Shown here: positions 14,182 through 21,022 of the stretch, one piece after another
How positions within the stretch are numbered: the first letter of the stretch is position 1
How the letters are laid out: every line of letters begins with the position of its first letter
Source: an uncultured Clostridium sp.
GTDB taxonomy: Bacteria > Bacillota_I > Bacilli_A > RF39 > UBA660
Assembly (NCBI GenBank): GCA_905199855.1
Contig: CAJKHY010000013.1
Span: forward strand, 1-27,478
Reading direction: 5' to 3'
Length of the DNA stretch: 27,478 nt
The notes under the pieces: model-generated
Seen by the model: the letters and a program-made list of their open reading frames with translations, nothing else
The model's database searches: none
Told to the model about the DNA's origin: nothing
Program-made: the position numbers and the translations under genes

Positions 14182-15483
14182 ATGCGAAAAAGAATAATTA
14201 ATATCTTATTTGGTATTATAATGACTTTTATATTTATGATACCAGTTAAAGCCTCGAGTGTTAACATGAAAATTACATCTAATAAAAGTACTGTTATTGT
14301 AGGAAATAATATTACAGTAACTTTAACTATATCTTCAAATGAACCACTTGGTTCTTGGATATATTCGCTTAATTATGATAAAAATAAGTTTTCTTATATT
14401 GCTGGTAATTATTCATTAAGTGAGACAGATGCTGGTGATGGTAAAAAAACTAAAGTGAGTTACACATATACTTTTAAGGCAAAAGCAAGTGGGACAGCAA
14501 AATTTTATTTAACTAATTATCAAGCATCTTTGTGGAGTAGTTCAGGGTATGCTAGCGTAAATGTTGGAACTAGCAGTGTTAAGGTTATGACTCAAGCGGA
14601 ATTGGAAGCTACTTATTCAAAAAATAATTACCTAAAAACATTAACTATTGAAGGTCATGAGATAATTTTTAATAAGGATACATTAGAATATAATATAGAG
14701 TTAGAAAACGGTGTAACTTCAATTAATATAAGTGCTACGCCTGAAGATAATAAATCTACTGTAGTTGGTACTGGAACAAGAGAGGTAAGCGAAGGTAATA
14801 ACAAAATAGAAATTGTAGTAACGGCTCAAAATGGTAATACAAAGACTTATATAATAAATGCTTTAGTGAAGGAATTAACTCCAGTAAATGTTAAAATTAA
14901 TGATAAGGAGTATTCAGTAATTAGAAAAGAAGGGGTTCTTGAAGTTCCTCAAAATTATGAAAAAACAAGCGTAATTATTAATAATGAAGAGGTATTAGCA
15001 TATAAAAATGATATAACAAAATATGTTTTAGTGGGATTAAAAGATAGTGAAGGAAATGGTAATTACTATATCTATAATGAAGGGGATAATAGTTATACAT
15101 TATATAGAGAACTTCATTTTAATAAATTGAATATTATTATAAAAGATTATAATGGTATAGTACCTGATAAATACAAAAAAACTGTTATTGCTATCAATGA
15201 AGAAGAAGTTACTGCTTATAAGTTAAAAGAAGCAAGTGATTACGCTTTAATATATGGTATGAATACTGATACTGGTGAAGAAAACCTATACATATATGAT
15301 AGAGTAGAGCATACGGTTGTAAGATATAATGATGAAGAGGCAAATATCTATAAAAAATTGGCTAATGATTATTTCTTATATTTAATTTGTTTGGTAATTG
15401 GAGTATCATTAGGTATATTAGTTATTACTATAATATCTATCTTGAGGCATAAAAAAAAGAATAAATTTAAATTATATTCATAA
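14182..15483 (+). CDS. Membrane-anchored cohesin-domain protein
   Basis: A 433-residue surface protein with a strong AGGAGG site. In order: signal peptide (1-24, cleavage near VKA-SS); cohesin-like domain (~27-135), with the usual VIVGNNITVTLTISS and LGSWIYSLNYDKNKFSY pattern; cadherin-like beta-sandwich (~145-228), matching the one in the upstream hydrolase; a duplicated module (~253-310 and ~328-383); one membrane helix (398-421); and a short Lys-rich cytoplasmic tail. There is no LPXTG and no S-layer domain, so the anchor is the membrane. The likely role is a one-cohesin scaffold that docks the dockerin-bearing glucosaminidase. The cohesin call rests on fold-like pattern and gene context and needs a profile search. 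Confidence 0.78.
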   Translation: MRKRIINILFGIIMTFIFMIPVKASSVNMKITSNKSTVIVGNNITVTLTISSNEPLGSWIYSLNYDKNKFSYIAGNYSLSETDAGDGKKTKVSYTYTFKAKASGTAKFYLTNYQASLWSSSGYASVNVGTSSVKVMTQAELEATYSKNNYLKTLTIEGHEIIFNKDTLEYNIELENGVTSINISATPEDNKSTVVGTGTREVSEGNNKIEIVVTAQNGNTKTYIINALVKELTPVNVKINDKEYSVIRKEGVLEVPQNYEKTSVIINNEEVLAYKNDITKYVLVGLKDSEGNGNYYIYNEGDNSYTLYRELHFNKLNIIIKDYNGIVPDKYKKTVIAINEEEVTAYKLKEASDYALIYGMNTDTGEENLYIYDRVEHTVVRYNDEEANIYKKLANDYFLYLICLVIGVSLGILVITIISILRHKKKNKFKLYS

Positions 15484-15515
15484 AATGTATTAGTATTAGA
15501 ATAAAATCTAATATC

Positions 15516-15550
15516 AAAGGAAGATTACAAGGATTTGTGTCTTCCTTTTT
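15516..15550. terminator. Bidirectional terminator between convergent genes
   Basis: AAAGGAAGA (15516-15524) pairs with TCTTCCTTT (15540-15548), with ACAA/TTGT extending the stem inside and T-rich sequence after it. It lies between the cohesin gene and the convergent small membrane gene. Confidence 0.8.
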
Positions 15551-15934
15551 CTAATTAAATGCTATTTCTGTATCAATGTTATCATCTATTATAACTATTG
15601 TTAAAAAGATAAGACCACTTAATAGTACTAAAACTGAACCAATGAAAGACATAAATGTAAGATTTTTTTTCTTTTCACTGTCTTTTTCATTTAGGTTTTC
15701 TAAATCCTCATAACTATCTTTGGAAAAATGATAATATATAATTACTAAGATAGTAAAAATAAGAATCATGATATTTTGATATTCTTTTTTGGCAATGTTA
15801 TCATTGTATAAAATATATTTTTTTTCTTTACTATTAGCATAAAAACTTAAAAATATAATACCTATATAGATAAACCAAACAATATTTTCTACTTTTATAT
15901 CTTTTAATCTTTCTATTTTTTCATTATCACTCAT
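15551..15934 (-). CDS. Small membrane protein with three TM segments, unknown function
   Basis: A 127-residue protein with hydrophobic segments at about 17-33, 53-68 and 92-116, separated by charged loops including a Glu/Lys-rich stretch around 70-90. No family is recognised. On the minus strand a TATAAT lies 15 bases before the ATG and no ribosome site is seen, so the mRNA leader would be only about 8 bases. It is convergent with the cohesin gene and separated from it by a two-way terminator. It is probably real because its coding frame is intact and codon use matches its neighbours. Confidence 0.6.
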   Translation of the reverse strand: MSDNEKIERLKDIKVENIVWFIYIGIIFLSFYANSKEKKYILYNDNIAKKEYQNIMILIFTILVIIYYHFSKDSYEDLENLNEKDSEKKKNLTFMSFIGSVLVLLSGLIFLTIVIIDDNIDTEIAFN

Positions 15935-16042
15935 AGTATATGTTATTAAATTATAACAGTTTTTAGTAAAAAAAATTTAAAATAAATATATTCTTGGGAA
16001 CATATATTGATCATCAAAGAAGTGTATAATAAGTATAAATAA

Positions 16043-16279
16043 TATGGTAAGAATTATATATCTGATTTAAGTGCTGAAGAAAATAATAAAATAATTACTA
16101 AAATAGAAAAAGATAATGATACTTCTAAAATAATAAATATAGCACATGATAATTTTACTATATATATTGCGTGGTAATTAAGAAATATTACTCATAAAGA
16201 GGATTCTCCTTGATATTATACTACAAATGATGAGAAAATATCTGTTGGAATGAATAAAAATATTTTAATGAGAATCTAA
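16043..16279 (+). pseudogene. Decayed gene with DUF4065 (Panacea/SocA-like) features
   Basis: One frame stays protein-like over 79 codons but is broken by TAA (16175), TGA (16211) and a final TAA (16277). It has no start codon. It reads DLSAEENNKIITKIEKDND, later IAHDNFTIYIAW, stop, LRNITHKEDSP, stop, YYTTNDEKISVG. The pattern (W/E)L-x3-TH-x-EDSPW, with the last Trp here as TGA, is that of DUF4065 proteins, which act as antitoxins or proteolytic adaptors. Reading the TGA as a mutated TGG fits simple decay. The rest of the 15935-16405 gap shows no other gene. Confidence 0.5.
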
Positions 16280-16405
16280 TGGAGAATTAAGATATGACAT
16301 CAAAAAGGTCGAAAAATAAAATTTAAAAAATATAATTGAGCAAGTAGCTTTTAACCAATGTAACATATTAAATTTAACATTTTGAAAGAAATTCTAAAAA
16401 AAAAC

Positions 16406-16434
16406 TTGATATTTTGCATAAACAATAGTATAAT
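16406..16434 (+). promoter_or_regulatory. metK promoter
   Basis: TTGATA (16406-16411), exact 17-base spacer, TATAAT (16429-16434). The start would fall near 16441, immediately before the riboswitch. Confidence 0.8.
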
Positions 16435-16444
16435 TAAACTACAT

Positions 16445-16524
16445 CTTATAAAGAGTGATGGAGGGACTAGCCCAGTGAAATCACACCAACCTATTTAATT
16501 AGGTGGTAATGCTAGAACGATAAG
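16445..16524 (+). ncRNA. SAM-I riboswitch (S-box)
   Basis: This leader carries the S-box core: closing helix P1 (CTTAT, 16445-16449, with ATAAG, 16520-16524), then AGAGTGATGGAGGGACTAG, then CCCAGTGAAATC, then the A-containing junction and GGTGGTAATGCTAGAACGA before P1 closes. It is an SAM-binding aptamer placed directly upstream of the SAM synthetase gene. The 3' strand of P1 shares three bases with the 5' arm of the terminator. High SAM should stabilise the aptamer and permit termination; low SAM should allow an antiterminator. Confidence 0.93.
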
Positions 16525-16566
16525 ATAACTTTCTGCATTCAAGAAGTTATCTTGGATGTTTTTATT
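16522..16566 (+). terminator. SAM-controlled terminator in the metK leader
   Basis: AAGATAACTT (16522-16531) and AAGTTATCTT (16544-16553) form a perfect 10-bp stem with a 12-base loop, followed by GGATGTTTTTATTTT. It overlaps the end of the aptamer's P1 helix. Confidence 0.88.
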
Positions 16567-16608
16567 TTGAGATGCAAATACTATAATTAAAAGAAAGAAG
16601 GTTTTAAA

Positions 16609-17634
16609 ATGAAGTATTATAGTAATGAAATAGTTTTTAGAGGACATCCTGATAAGGTATGTGATCAAATAAGTGATGCAATTTTAGATGAATGTCTTAA
16701 ACAAGATGTTAATTCAAGATGTGGAATTGAAGTAATGGGAGGAAAGGGTAAAATCTTTGTAACTGGTGAAGTTACCACTAAGGCTATAATCAATTTAGAG
16801 AATATTGTTAAAAGAGTATTAAAAGATGTGGGTTATGACACTAACTATGAAATCATTAATAATCTTGGTATTCAAAGTGCTGATATTGCTTTAGGAACAA
16901 ATGATACTGTTCATGGTGCTGGGGACAATGGCATGATGTTTGGTTATGCATGTAAAGATACTAAAGAATTATTACCTTTAGCTATGGTTATATTACAAAA
17001 ATTTAGCATGGCATATGATGAATTAAGAAAAAAAGATTCTCGTTTTTTAGCAGATGGTAAAGCTCAAATAACAGGTATTTATGATGAAAATAATAAATTA
17101 ATTAAGATAAAAACATTTACTATTTGTTATCAAAATAGAGAAAATGATAGAGTTAATACAGATAAAATAATCGAGGATATTGCAAGAGGTATTTGTAATG
17201 AATATAACGTTGATGTATTAGAATTTTTAATTAATCCAACAGGTAAATTTGAAATAGGAGGATTTCTTGGAGATGCAGGATTAACAGGGAGAAAAATTGT
17301 TGTAGATAGTTATCAATCTTTTGCTAATGTAGGAGGAGGAGCATTCTCAGGAAAAGACTTAACTAAAGTCGATAGAAGTGGAGCATATAAAGCAAGAGAG
17401 ATTGCTAAAAAGATAGTTAATTCCAATGAAGATTATACGTGGTGTGAAGTTCAATTATCTTATGCTATTGGAAAAAGCAGACCTTTAGCTATTTATATAA
17501 AGACTAATTTAGGTGATATAAATGCAAGTGATGAATTATATGATGAATGTGATGTTAAAAATATGCTTATTGAATTAAGAAATAAAAATATTTGTTTTGA
17601 AGAGAGAGCTAGATTTGGACATTTTAAAGATTAA
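16609..17634 (+). CDS. metK: S-adenosylmethionine synthetase (short form)
   Basis: A 341-residue enzyme making SAM from methionine and ATP. Family motifs are present: GHPDK (12-16), GAGDNG (103-108), INPTGKF, DAGLTGRK (222-229), GGGAFSGKD (242-250) and the final RFGHF. It is clearly shorter than the usual ~380-400 residues: loops are trimmed and the protein ends right after GHF, lacking the normal ~20-residue tail. Two motif positions differ from the common form: the segment before GHPDK is NEIVFR instead of SVSE-like, and GAGDQG is GAGDNG. AAAGAAGG precedes the start. It is regulated by the SAM-I riboswitch upstream, which independently supports the function. Confidence 0.93.
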   Translation: MKYYSNEIVFRGHPDKVCDQISDAILDECLKQDVNSRCGIEVMGGKGKIFVTGEVTTKAIINLENIVKRVLKDVGYDTNYEIINNLGIQSADIALGTNDTVHGAGDNGMMFGYACKDTKELLPLAMVILQKFSMAYDELRKKDSRFLADGKAQITGIYDENNKLIKIKTFTICYQNRENDRVNTDKIIEDIARGICNEYNVDVLEFLINPTGKFEIGGFLGDAGLTGRKIVVDSYQSFANVGGGAFSGKDLTKVDRSGAYKAREIAKKIVNSNEDYTWCEVQLSYAIGKSRPLAIYIKTNLGDINASDELYDECDVKNMLIELRNKNICFEERARFGHFKD

Positions 17635-17635
17635 C

Positions 17636-17667
17636 AAGTAAATTAGTAAAATAGTTTACTTTTTTTC
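17636..17667 (+). terminator. Terminator after metK
   Basis: AAGTAAA (17636-17642) pairs with TTTACTT (17655-17661), then a T run; it begins directly after the metK stop codon. Confidence 0.75.
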
Positions 17668-17673
17668 TTTACA
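17656..17673 (+). repeat. 18-base direct repeat, copy 1
   Basis: TTACTTTTTTTCTTTACA occurs here and again, identical, at 18729-18746, so the pair flanks the repeat-protein gene. It combines a terminator-like T run with a TTTACA that can serve as a -35. Confidence 0.6.
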
Positions 17674-17718
17674 ACAATTAACTATTATGTTAGAGTATTA
17701 CCTAAGAGGTGTTAGGTT

Positions 17719-18720
17719 GTGGAAAAAGAAAAAGTGAAAGTATTACTTAGTAAATTAGCAAAACATGGAATAGGAAGAAGATATATTGATGCTTTATTAA
17801 GGAGAAGTGAAGATATTATTATAGAGTTACTTAGTTTAAAAGATGAATTATTTATTAAAGGGGTAAAAGTTATTAATACATATGATGATATTGAAGTTTT
17901 TGAGGCTCTAAATATTCTAAAAAAGGCTAAATATGAAGAAACTTATTTTGCTTTAACAAATGAAGATTTAAAAAACAATAATCTTTCTTTTAAAGGTGCT
18001 AATTTAATAAATAAAGCTCCATGTGATTTTAATGCAAAATATGCTTATGAAGTACTAACTAATGAAACAGCACTTAAATATAATGTTGCTCTTCTTGGGG
18101 CTTCTATTATTAATAAGTCAAAGCATAAATTTAATGCTAAGTGTGTTAGTAGGGTATTAAAAAGTAAAGTTTGTAATCAATATAACCATAGCCTTATGGG
18201 GGCTTCAATGATTAATAAATCAAAAGATGTATTTAATGCTGAAAATATTGCTTATGTTTTATGTGATCCAATAGCTAATCAAAGTAAATTTTTAGAGGAT
18301 GCTATATGTGAATTAAATAAATCTTCAAATGATTTTAATGCTAATTATGGTGCTTTATTATTAATAAACGAAATTGCAAATGAGTATAATGTTACTTTAG
18401 AGGGAATGAGGATTATTAATGAGGCTAAAAGCGAGGCAAGTGCAATGTATATTTATGATACATTAACTGATGATATTAGTTTAAAATATGGAAGTGCTTT
18501 GGTAAATGCCCATTATATTGCTAAAGAAATGAAAGCAGATGACAAAATGCTAATTAATGGTAGTATTATACCTGGAGATAGAAGTATAAAAAGAGAAAAA
18601 GTTAAATTAAAGAAAGATTTAAATACTTTAATAAAGCAAGTAAATGGTATGGATAAGGATGTTAAAGTAATAAAATTTACTAAAAGATTAGTTAAAATAA
18701 GGGAAAGAAATGACTTTTGA
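17719..18720 (+). CDS. Protein with five tandem 34-residue helical repeats, unknown function
   Basis: A 333-residue soluble protein starting at GTG 17719 with AAGAGGTG 7 bases upstream. The N-terminal ~90 residues are charged and helical. Five repeats of 34 residues follow without gaps: 93-126, 127-160, 161-194, 195-228 and 229-261 (the last is one residue short). The shared pattern is G-A-x-x-I-N-K-(A/S), x3, F-N-A, x5, V-L, x4, A-x2-Y-N, x2, L. A Lys-rich tail (288-333) ends it. The 34-residue period matches TPR-like helix pairs, although the consensus is not TPR or Sel1. There is no signal peptide, so it is probably a cytoplasmic scaffold. I do not recognise a named family. Confidence 0.7.
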   Translation: MEKEKVKVLLSKLAKHGIGRRYIDALLRRSEDIIIELLSLKDELFIKGVKVINTYDDIEVFEALNILKKAKYEETYFALTNEDLKNNNLSFKGANLINKAPCDFNAKYAYEVLTNETALKYNVALLGASIINKSKHKFNAKCVSRVLKSKVCNQYNHSLMGASMINKSKDVFNAENIAYVLCDPIANQSKFLEDAICELNKSSNDFNANYGALLLINEIANEYNVTLEGMRIINEAKSEASAMYIYDTLTDDISLKYGSALVNAHYIAKEMKADDKMLINGSIIPGDRSIKREKVKLKKDLNTLIKQVNGMDKDVKVIKFTKRLVKIRERNDF

Positions 18721-18728
18721 TAATTAGA

Positions 18729-18746
18729 TTACTTTTTTTCTTTACA
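18729..18746 (+). repeat. 18-base direct repeat, copy 2
   Basis: Identical to 17656-17673. Here the TTTACA end is the -35 of a good promoter. Confidence 0.6.
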
Positions 18747-18769
18747 TAAAAAACAATATATAATATAAT
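18741..18769 (+). promoter_or_regulatory. Promoter of the nucleotidyltransferase gene
   Basis: TTTACA (18741-18746), 17-base spacer, TATAAT (18764-18769); an overlapping TATAAT lies at 18759-18764. Confidence 0.7.
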
Positions 18770-18792
18770 TAAGTTGTAAGTAGGAGGAATGT

Positions 18793-19680
18793 ATGAAAGA
18801 AAAAACTTTACTTATTATGGCAGCAGGAATGGGTAGTAGATTTGGGGGATTAAAACAGATAGAACCAGTTGGCCCAAATGGCGAATTTATTATTGATTAT
18901 TCGGTATGTGATGCTATAAAAGCAGGATTTACCAAAGTTGTATTTATTATAAAGAAAGAAAACTACGATTTGTTTAGAGAAACTATAGGTAAAAGGTTTG
19001 AACACAAAATAAATGTATACTATGCTTTTCAAGAAAAAGAATTTTTACCAGAGAATTATACTTGTCCAATAGACAGAGTTAAACCTTGGGGGACTGCACA
19101 CGCTGTTATGTGTGCTAAAGAGTATGTTAATTCTAACTTTTTAGTTATTAACTCAGATGATTTTTATGGAGAAGATGCTTATCTTAAAGCTAGTGAGTTT
19201 TTAGATGAAGTGGATGATAATAGTAGAGAATATGCTATTATAGGTTACGAAGTAGGAAATACGATAAATGAAACTGGTTCGGTAAAACGAGGAGTTTTAA
19301 AAAGTCAAAATGGTTGTCTAACAGACATTATCGAATCATTAATCGAATGTAATGATAAAATAGTAGCATCTCCACTTAATGGTATGCCATCATTTACTAT
19401 TAAAAAAGATGACTTAGTATCAATGAATATGGTTTGTTTTACAAAAGAAATATTTAATTATTTAGAAGATAATTTTAAGAAATTTTTAGATGAGAACAAA
19501 GATAATATTTTAAAGTGTGAATATTTAATACCTGATATATTAGATAAAAGTATTAAAGAAAATCAATGCAAAGTTAGACTTATTAAGACTAATGCTAAAT
19601 GGCTTGGTGTTACATATAAAGAAGATTTAGATAAAATTAAAAATGAAATTAAAAAATTAATATTAGAAAAAAAGTATTAA
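18793..19680 (+). CDS. Sugar-phosphate nucleotidyltransferase family protein
   Basis: A 295-residue protein with the NTP-transferase fold. The N-terminal nucleotide loop is AAGMGSRFGGLKQIEPVGPN, starting at residue 10. The metal-site region is INSDDFYGE (~119-127), and PWGTAHAVMCAKEYV lies in between. Such enzymes join a nucleotide to a sugar phosphate for envelope polysaccharide or nucleotide-sugar supply. The substrate cannot be read from the sequence: it is not a standard GalU, RmlA or GlmU and lacks a left-handed helix domain. A strong AGGAGG and its own promoter indicate independent expression. No sugar transferase genes are adjacent. Confidence 0.8.
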   Translation: MKEKTLLIMAAGMGSRFGGLKQIEPVGPNGEFIIDYSVCDAIKAGFTKVVFIIKKENYDLFRETIGKRFEHKINVYYAFQEKEFLPENYTCPIDRVKPWGTAHAVMCAKEYVNSNFLVINSDDFYGEDAYLKASEFLDEVDDNSREYAIIGYEVGNTINETGSVKRGVLKSQNGCLTDIIESLIECNDKIVASPLNGMPSFTIKKDDLVSMNMVCFTKEIFNYLEDNFKKFLDENKDNILKCEYLIPDILDKSIKENQCKVRLIKTNAKWLGVTYKEDLDKIKNEIKKLILEKKY

Positions 19681-19693
19681 TATAATTACTTAA

Positions 19694-19722
19694 TTCGACA
19701 TAATATTACTTATAGATATTAT
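19694..19722 (+). promoter_or_regulatory. Promoter of the SPOR-like gene
   Basis: TTCGAC (19694-19699), 17-base spacer, TATTAT (19717-19722), 20 bases before the start codon. Confidence 0.45.
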
Positions 19723-19742
19723 ATATTAAATATGGTGATATT

Positions 19743-20204
19743 ATGTTAAGGATAAAAAAAGTTCTTATTTCCATTATTCTATCTATCATATTAGGATATT
19801 TATGTGGTATTACAATTTACAAAATATATGAAAATGATACTTTTAATACTATAAATAGTAATAAGGTATATCTTTTGCAAAGTGGAGCTTATAGTTCTAT
19901 AGATAATATGAGAATGAATACTAAACAGATAAATTATGTTTATTTTAATGATGATGGTATATATAAAACTATTATTGCTATTACAAAAAATAAAGATAAT
20001 ATTAAAAAAATAAAGGATGCTTATAATATAGATATGGTAATAAATGAATACTACCTAGAAAATGATAATTTAGTTAATAAGATTAATGAATATGATAAAG
20101 AATTAGCAAATACTAGTGATAAAGAAGAAGTAGTTAAGATAGTAAATAATATGCTAATTAATTATAAGGAAGAAAATAATCTTAAATTAGTAAAAACATA
20201 TTAA
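19743..20204 (+). CDS. Membrane-anchored SPOR-like protein
   Basis: A 153-residue protein. One N-terminal membrane helix (~7-28) leads to an extracytoplasmic domain that starts VYLLQSGAYSSIDNMRMN and continues YVYFNDDGIYKTIIAITKN. This is the SPOR-domain pattern, in which Q-x-GAYSS opens the first strand. SPOR domains bind denuded septal peptidoglycan or work in spore formation. The remainder is a charged helical tail that may be an extra binding region. The ribosome site is weak (GGTGAT). The call is based on a short motif, so moderate confidence. Confidence 0.6.
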   Translation: MLRIKKVLISIILSIILGYLCGITIYKIYENDTFNTINSNKVYLLQSGAYSSIDNMRMNTKQINYVYFNDDGIYKTIIAITKNKDNIKKIKDAYNIDMVINEYYLENDNLVNKINEYDKELANTSDKEEVVKIVNNMLINYKEENNLKLVKTY

Positions 20205-20245
20205 TTTTATTAATAGATTATAATATATTTTATCAAGGGGGTATT

Positions 20246-20659
20246 ATGGAAGAGGAAAAAGAATTATTAAATGATGATAGTAATATAAAAGAAGAGATAG
20301 AAATAAATACAAATACCAAAATAATAGCTATTTTATCGTATCTAGGCATGTTGTCTTTAATTCCTTATTATGGTGTTAATGATAATGAATTTATTAATTA
20401 TCATGCTAAAGAGGGAATGAATTTGCTATTGGTTTGGCTTATTTATTATGTAATATATAATGTATTGTCTCAAATAAAAGTTAATACTTCATGTATGTAT
20501 GGTTTAATTGTATGTAAAGTTACACCTTGGTATGTAAAATCATTTTTATTAATATTAGGCTTATTTATTGGAGTAATTGCTATGATAGGAATACTAAATG
20601 TAATAAGAGGAGAAAAAAATAAATTACCTTTTATAAGCAAACTTAGGGTATTTAAATAA
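20246..20659 (+). CDS. DUF4870-like membrane protein
   Basis: A 137-residue protein. An acidic N-terminal tail (1-25) is followed by about three membrane segments (~28-45, 58-76, 95-117). The pattern KIIAILSYLGMLSLIPYY, then NYHAKEGMNLLLVW, is characteristic of DUF4870/Tic20-like small membrane proteins, in which the HAK-x-G motif is conserved. The function of the family is unknown. AAGGGGG is a good ribosome site, and a TATAAT lies at 20219-20224 without a clear -35. Confidence 0.7.
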   Translation: MEEEKELLNDDSNIKEEIEINTNTKIIAILSYLGMLSLIPYYGVNDNEFINYHAKEGMNLLLVWLIYYVIYNVLSQIKVNTSCMYGLIVCKVTPWYVKSFLLILGLFIGVIAMIGILNVIRGEKNKLPFISKLRVFK

Positions 20660-20700
20660 TCTCTTTTTTTTATTTTCATAAACTAATGTAGGTGATGAAA

Positions 20701-20985
20701 ATGAGTATAAGTATAAATGATTTATTGAAAATAGAAAATGCCAATATTATTGATATTAGAGAAAATTATTTATATATGTTAGGACATATTAAGGGTAGTG
20801 TTAATATAAGTGAAATTTTACTTAGTGAGTTATATGATAACTATTTAGATAAGAATAAAACATATTATATTTATTGTAGTTATGGACGTTTAAGTAAGAT
20901 TCTAGCAAATAAACTAAATAATTTAGGTTATCATGTTTATAGTGTAGATGAAGGTTATAATTCTTTTAAAAATATGTTGTCGTAA
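20701..20985 (+). CDS. Single-domain rhodanese
   Basis: A 94-residue single rhodanese domain. It has IIDIRENYLYMLGHIKGSVN (16-35) and the active-site loop CSYGRLS (59-65), with Cys59 able to carry a persulfide. A six-residue loop favours sulfur transfer rather than arsenate or phosphate chemistry. I start at ATG 20701, with GTAGGTGA upstream, not at the GTG 20692 or ATG 20695 that overlap the ribosome site. The sulfur acceptor is unknown. The promoter of rmuC lies inside its last codons. Confidence 0.88.
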   Translation: MSISINDLLKIENANIIDIRENYLYMLGHIKGSVNISEILLSELYDNYLDKNKTYYIYCSYGRLSKILANKLNNLGYHVYSVDEGYNSFKNMLS

Positions 20986-21005
20986 TAAGAAAAATAGTTT
21001 ATAAT
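20977..21005 (+). promoter_or_regulatory. rmuC promoter
   Basis: TTGTCG (20977-20982), 17-base spacer, TATAAT (21000-21005). The -35 lies within the end of the rhodanese gene. Confidence 0.55.
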
Positions 21006-21022
21006 GTTATTAGGGTGATAGT

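Noticed and set aside
12127..15483. A cellulosome
   Set aside because: There is one cohesin and one dockerin, no cellulose-binding module and no plant-polysaccharide enzyme; the catalytic domain targets peptidoglycan.
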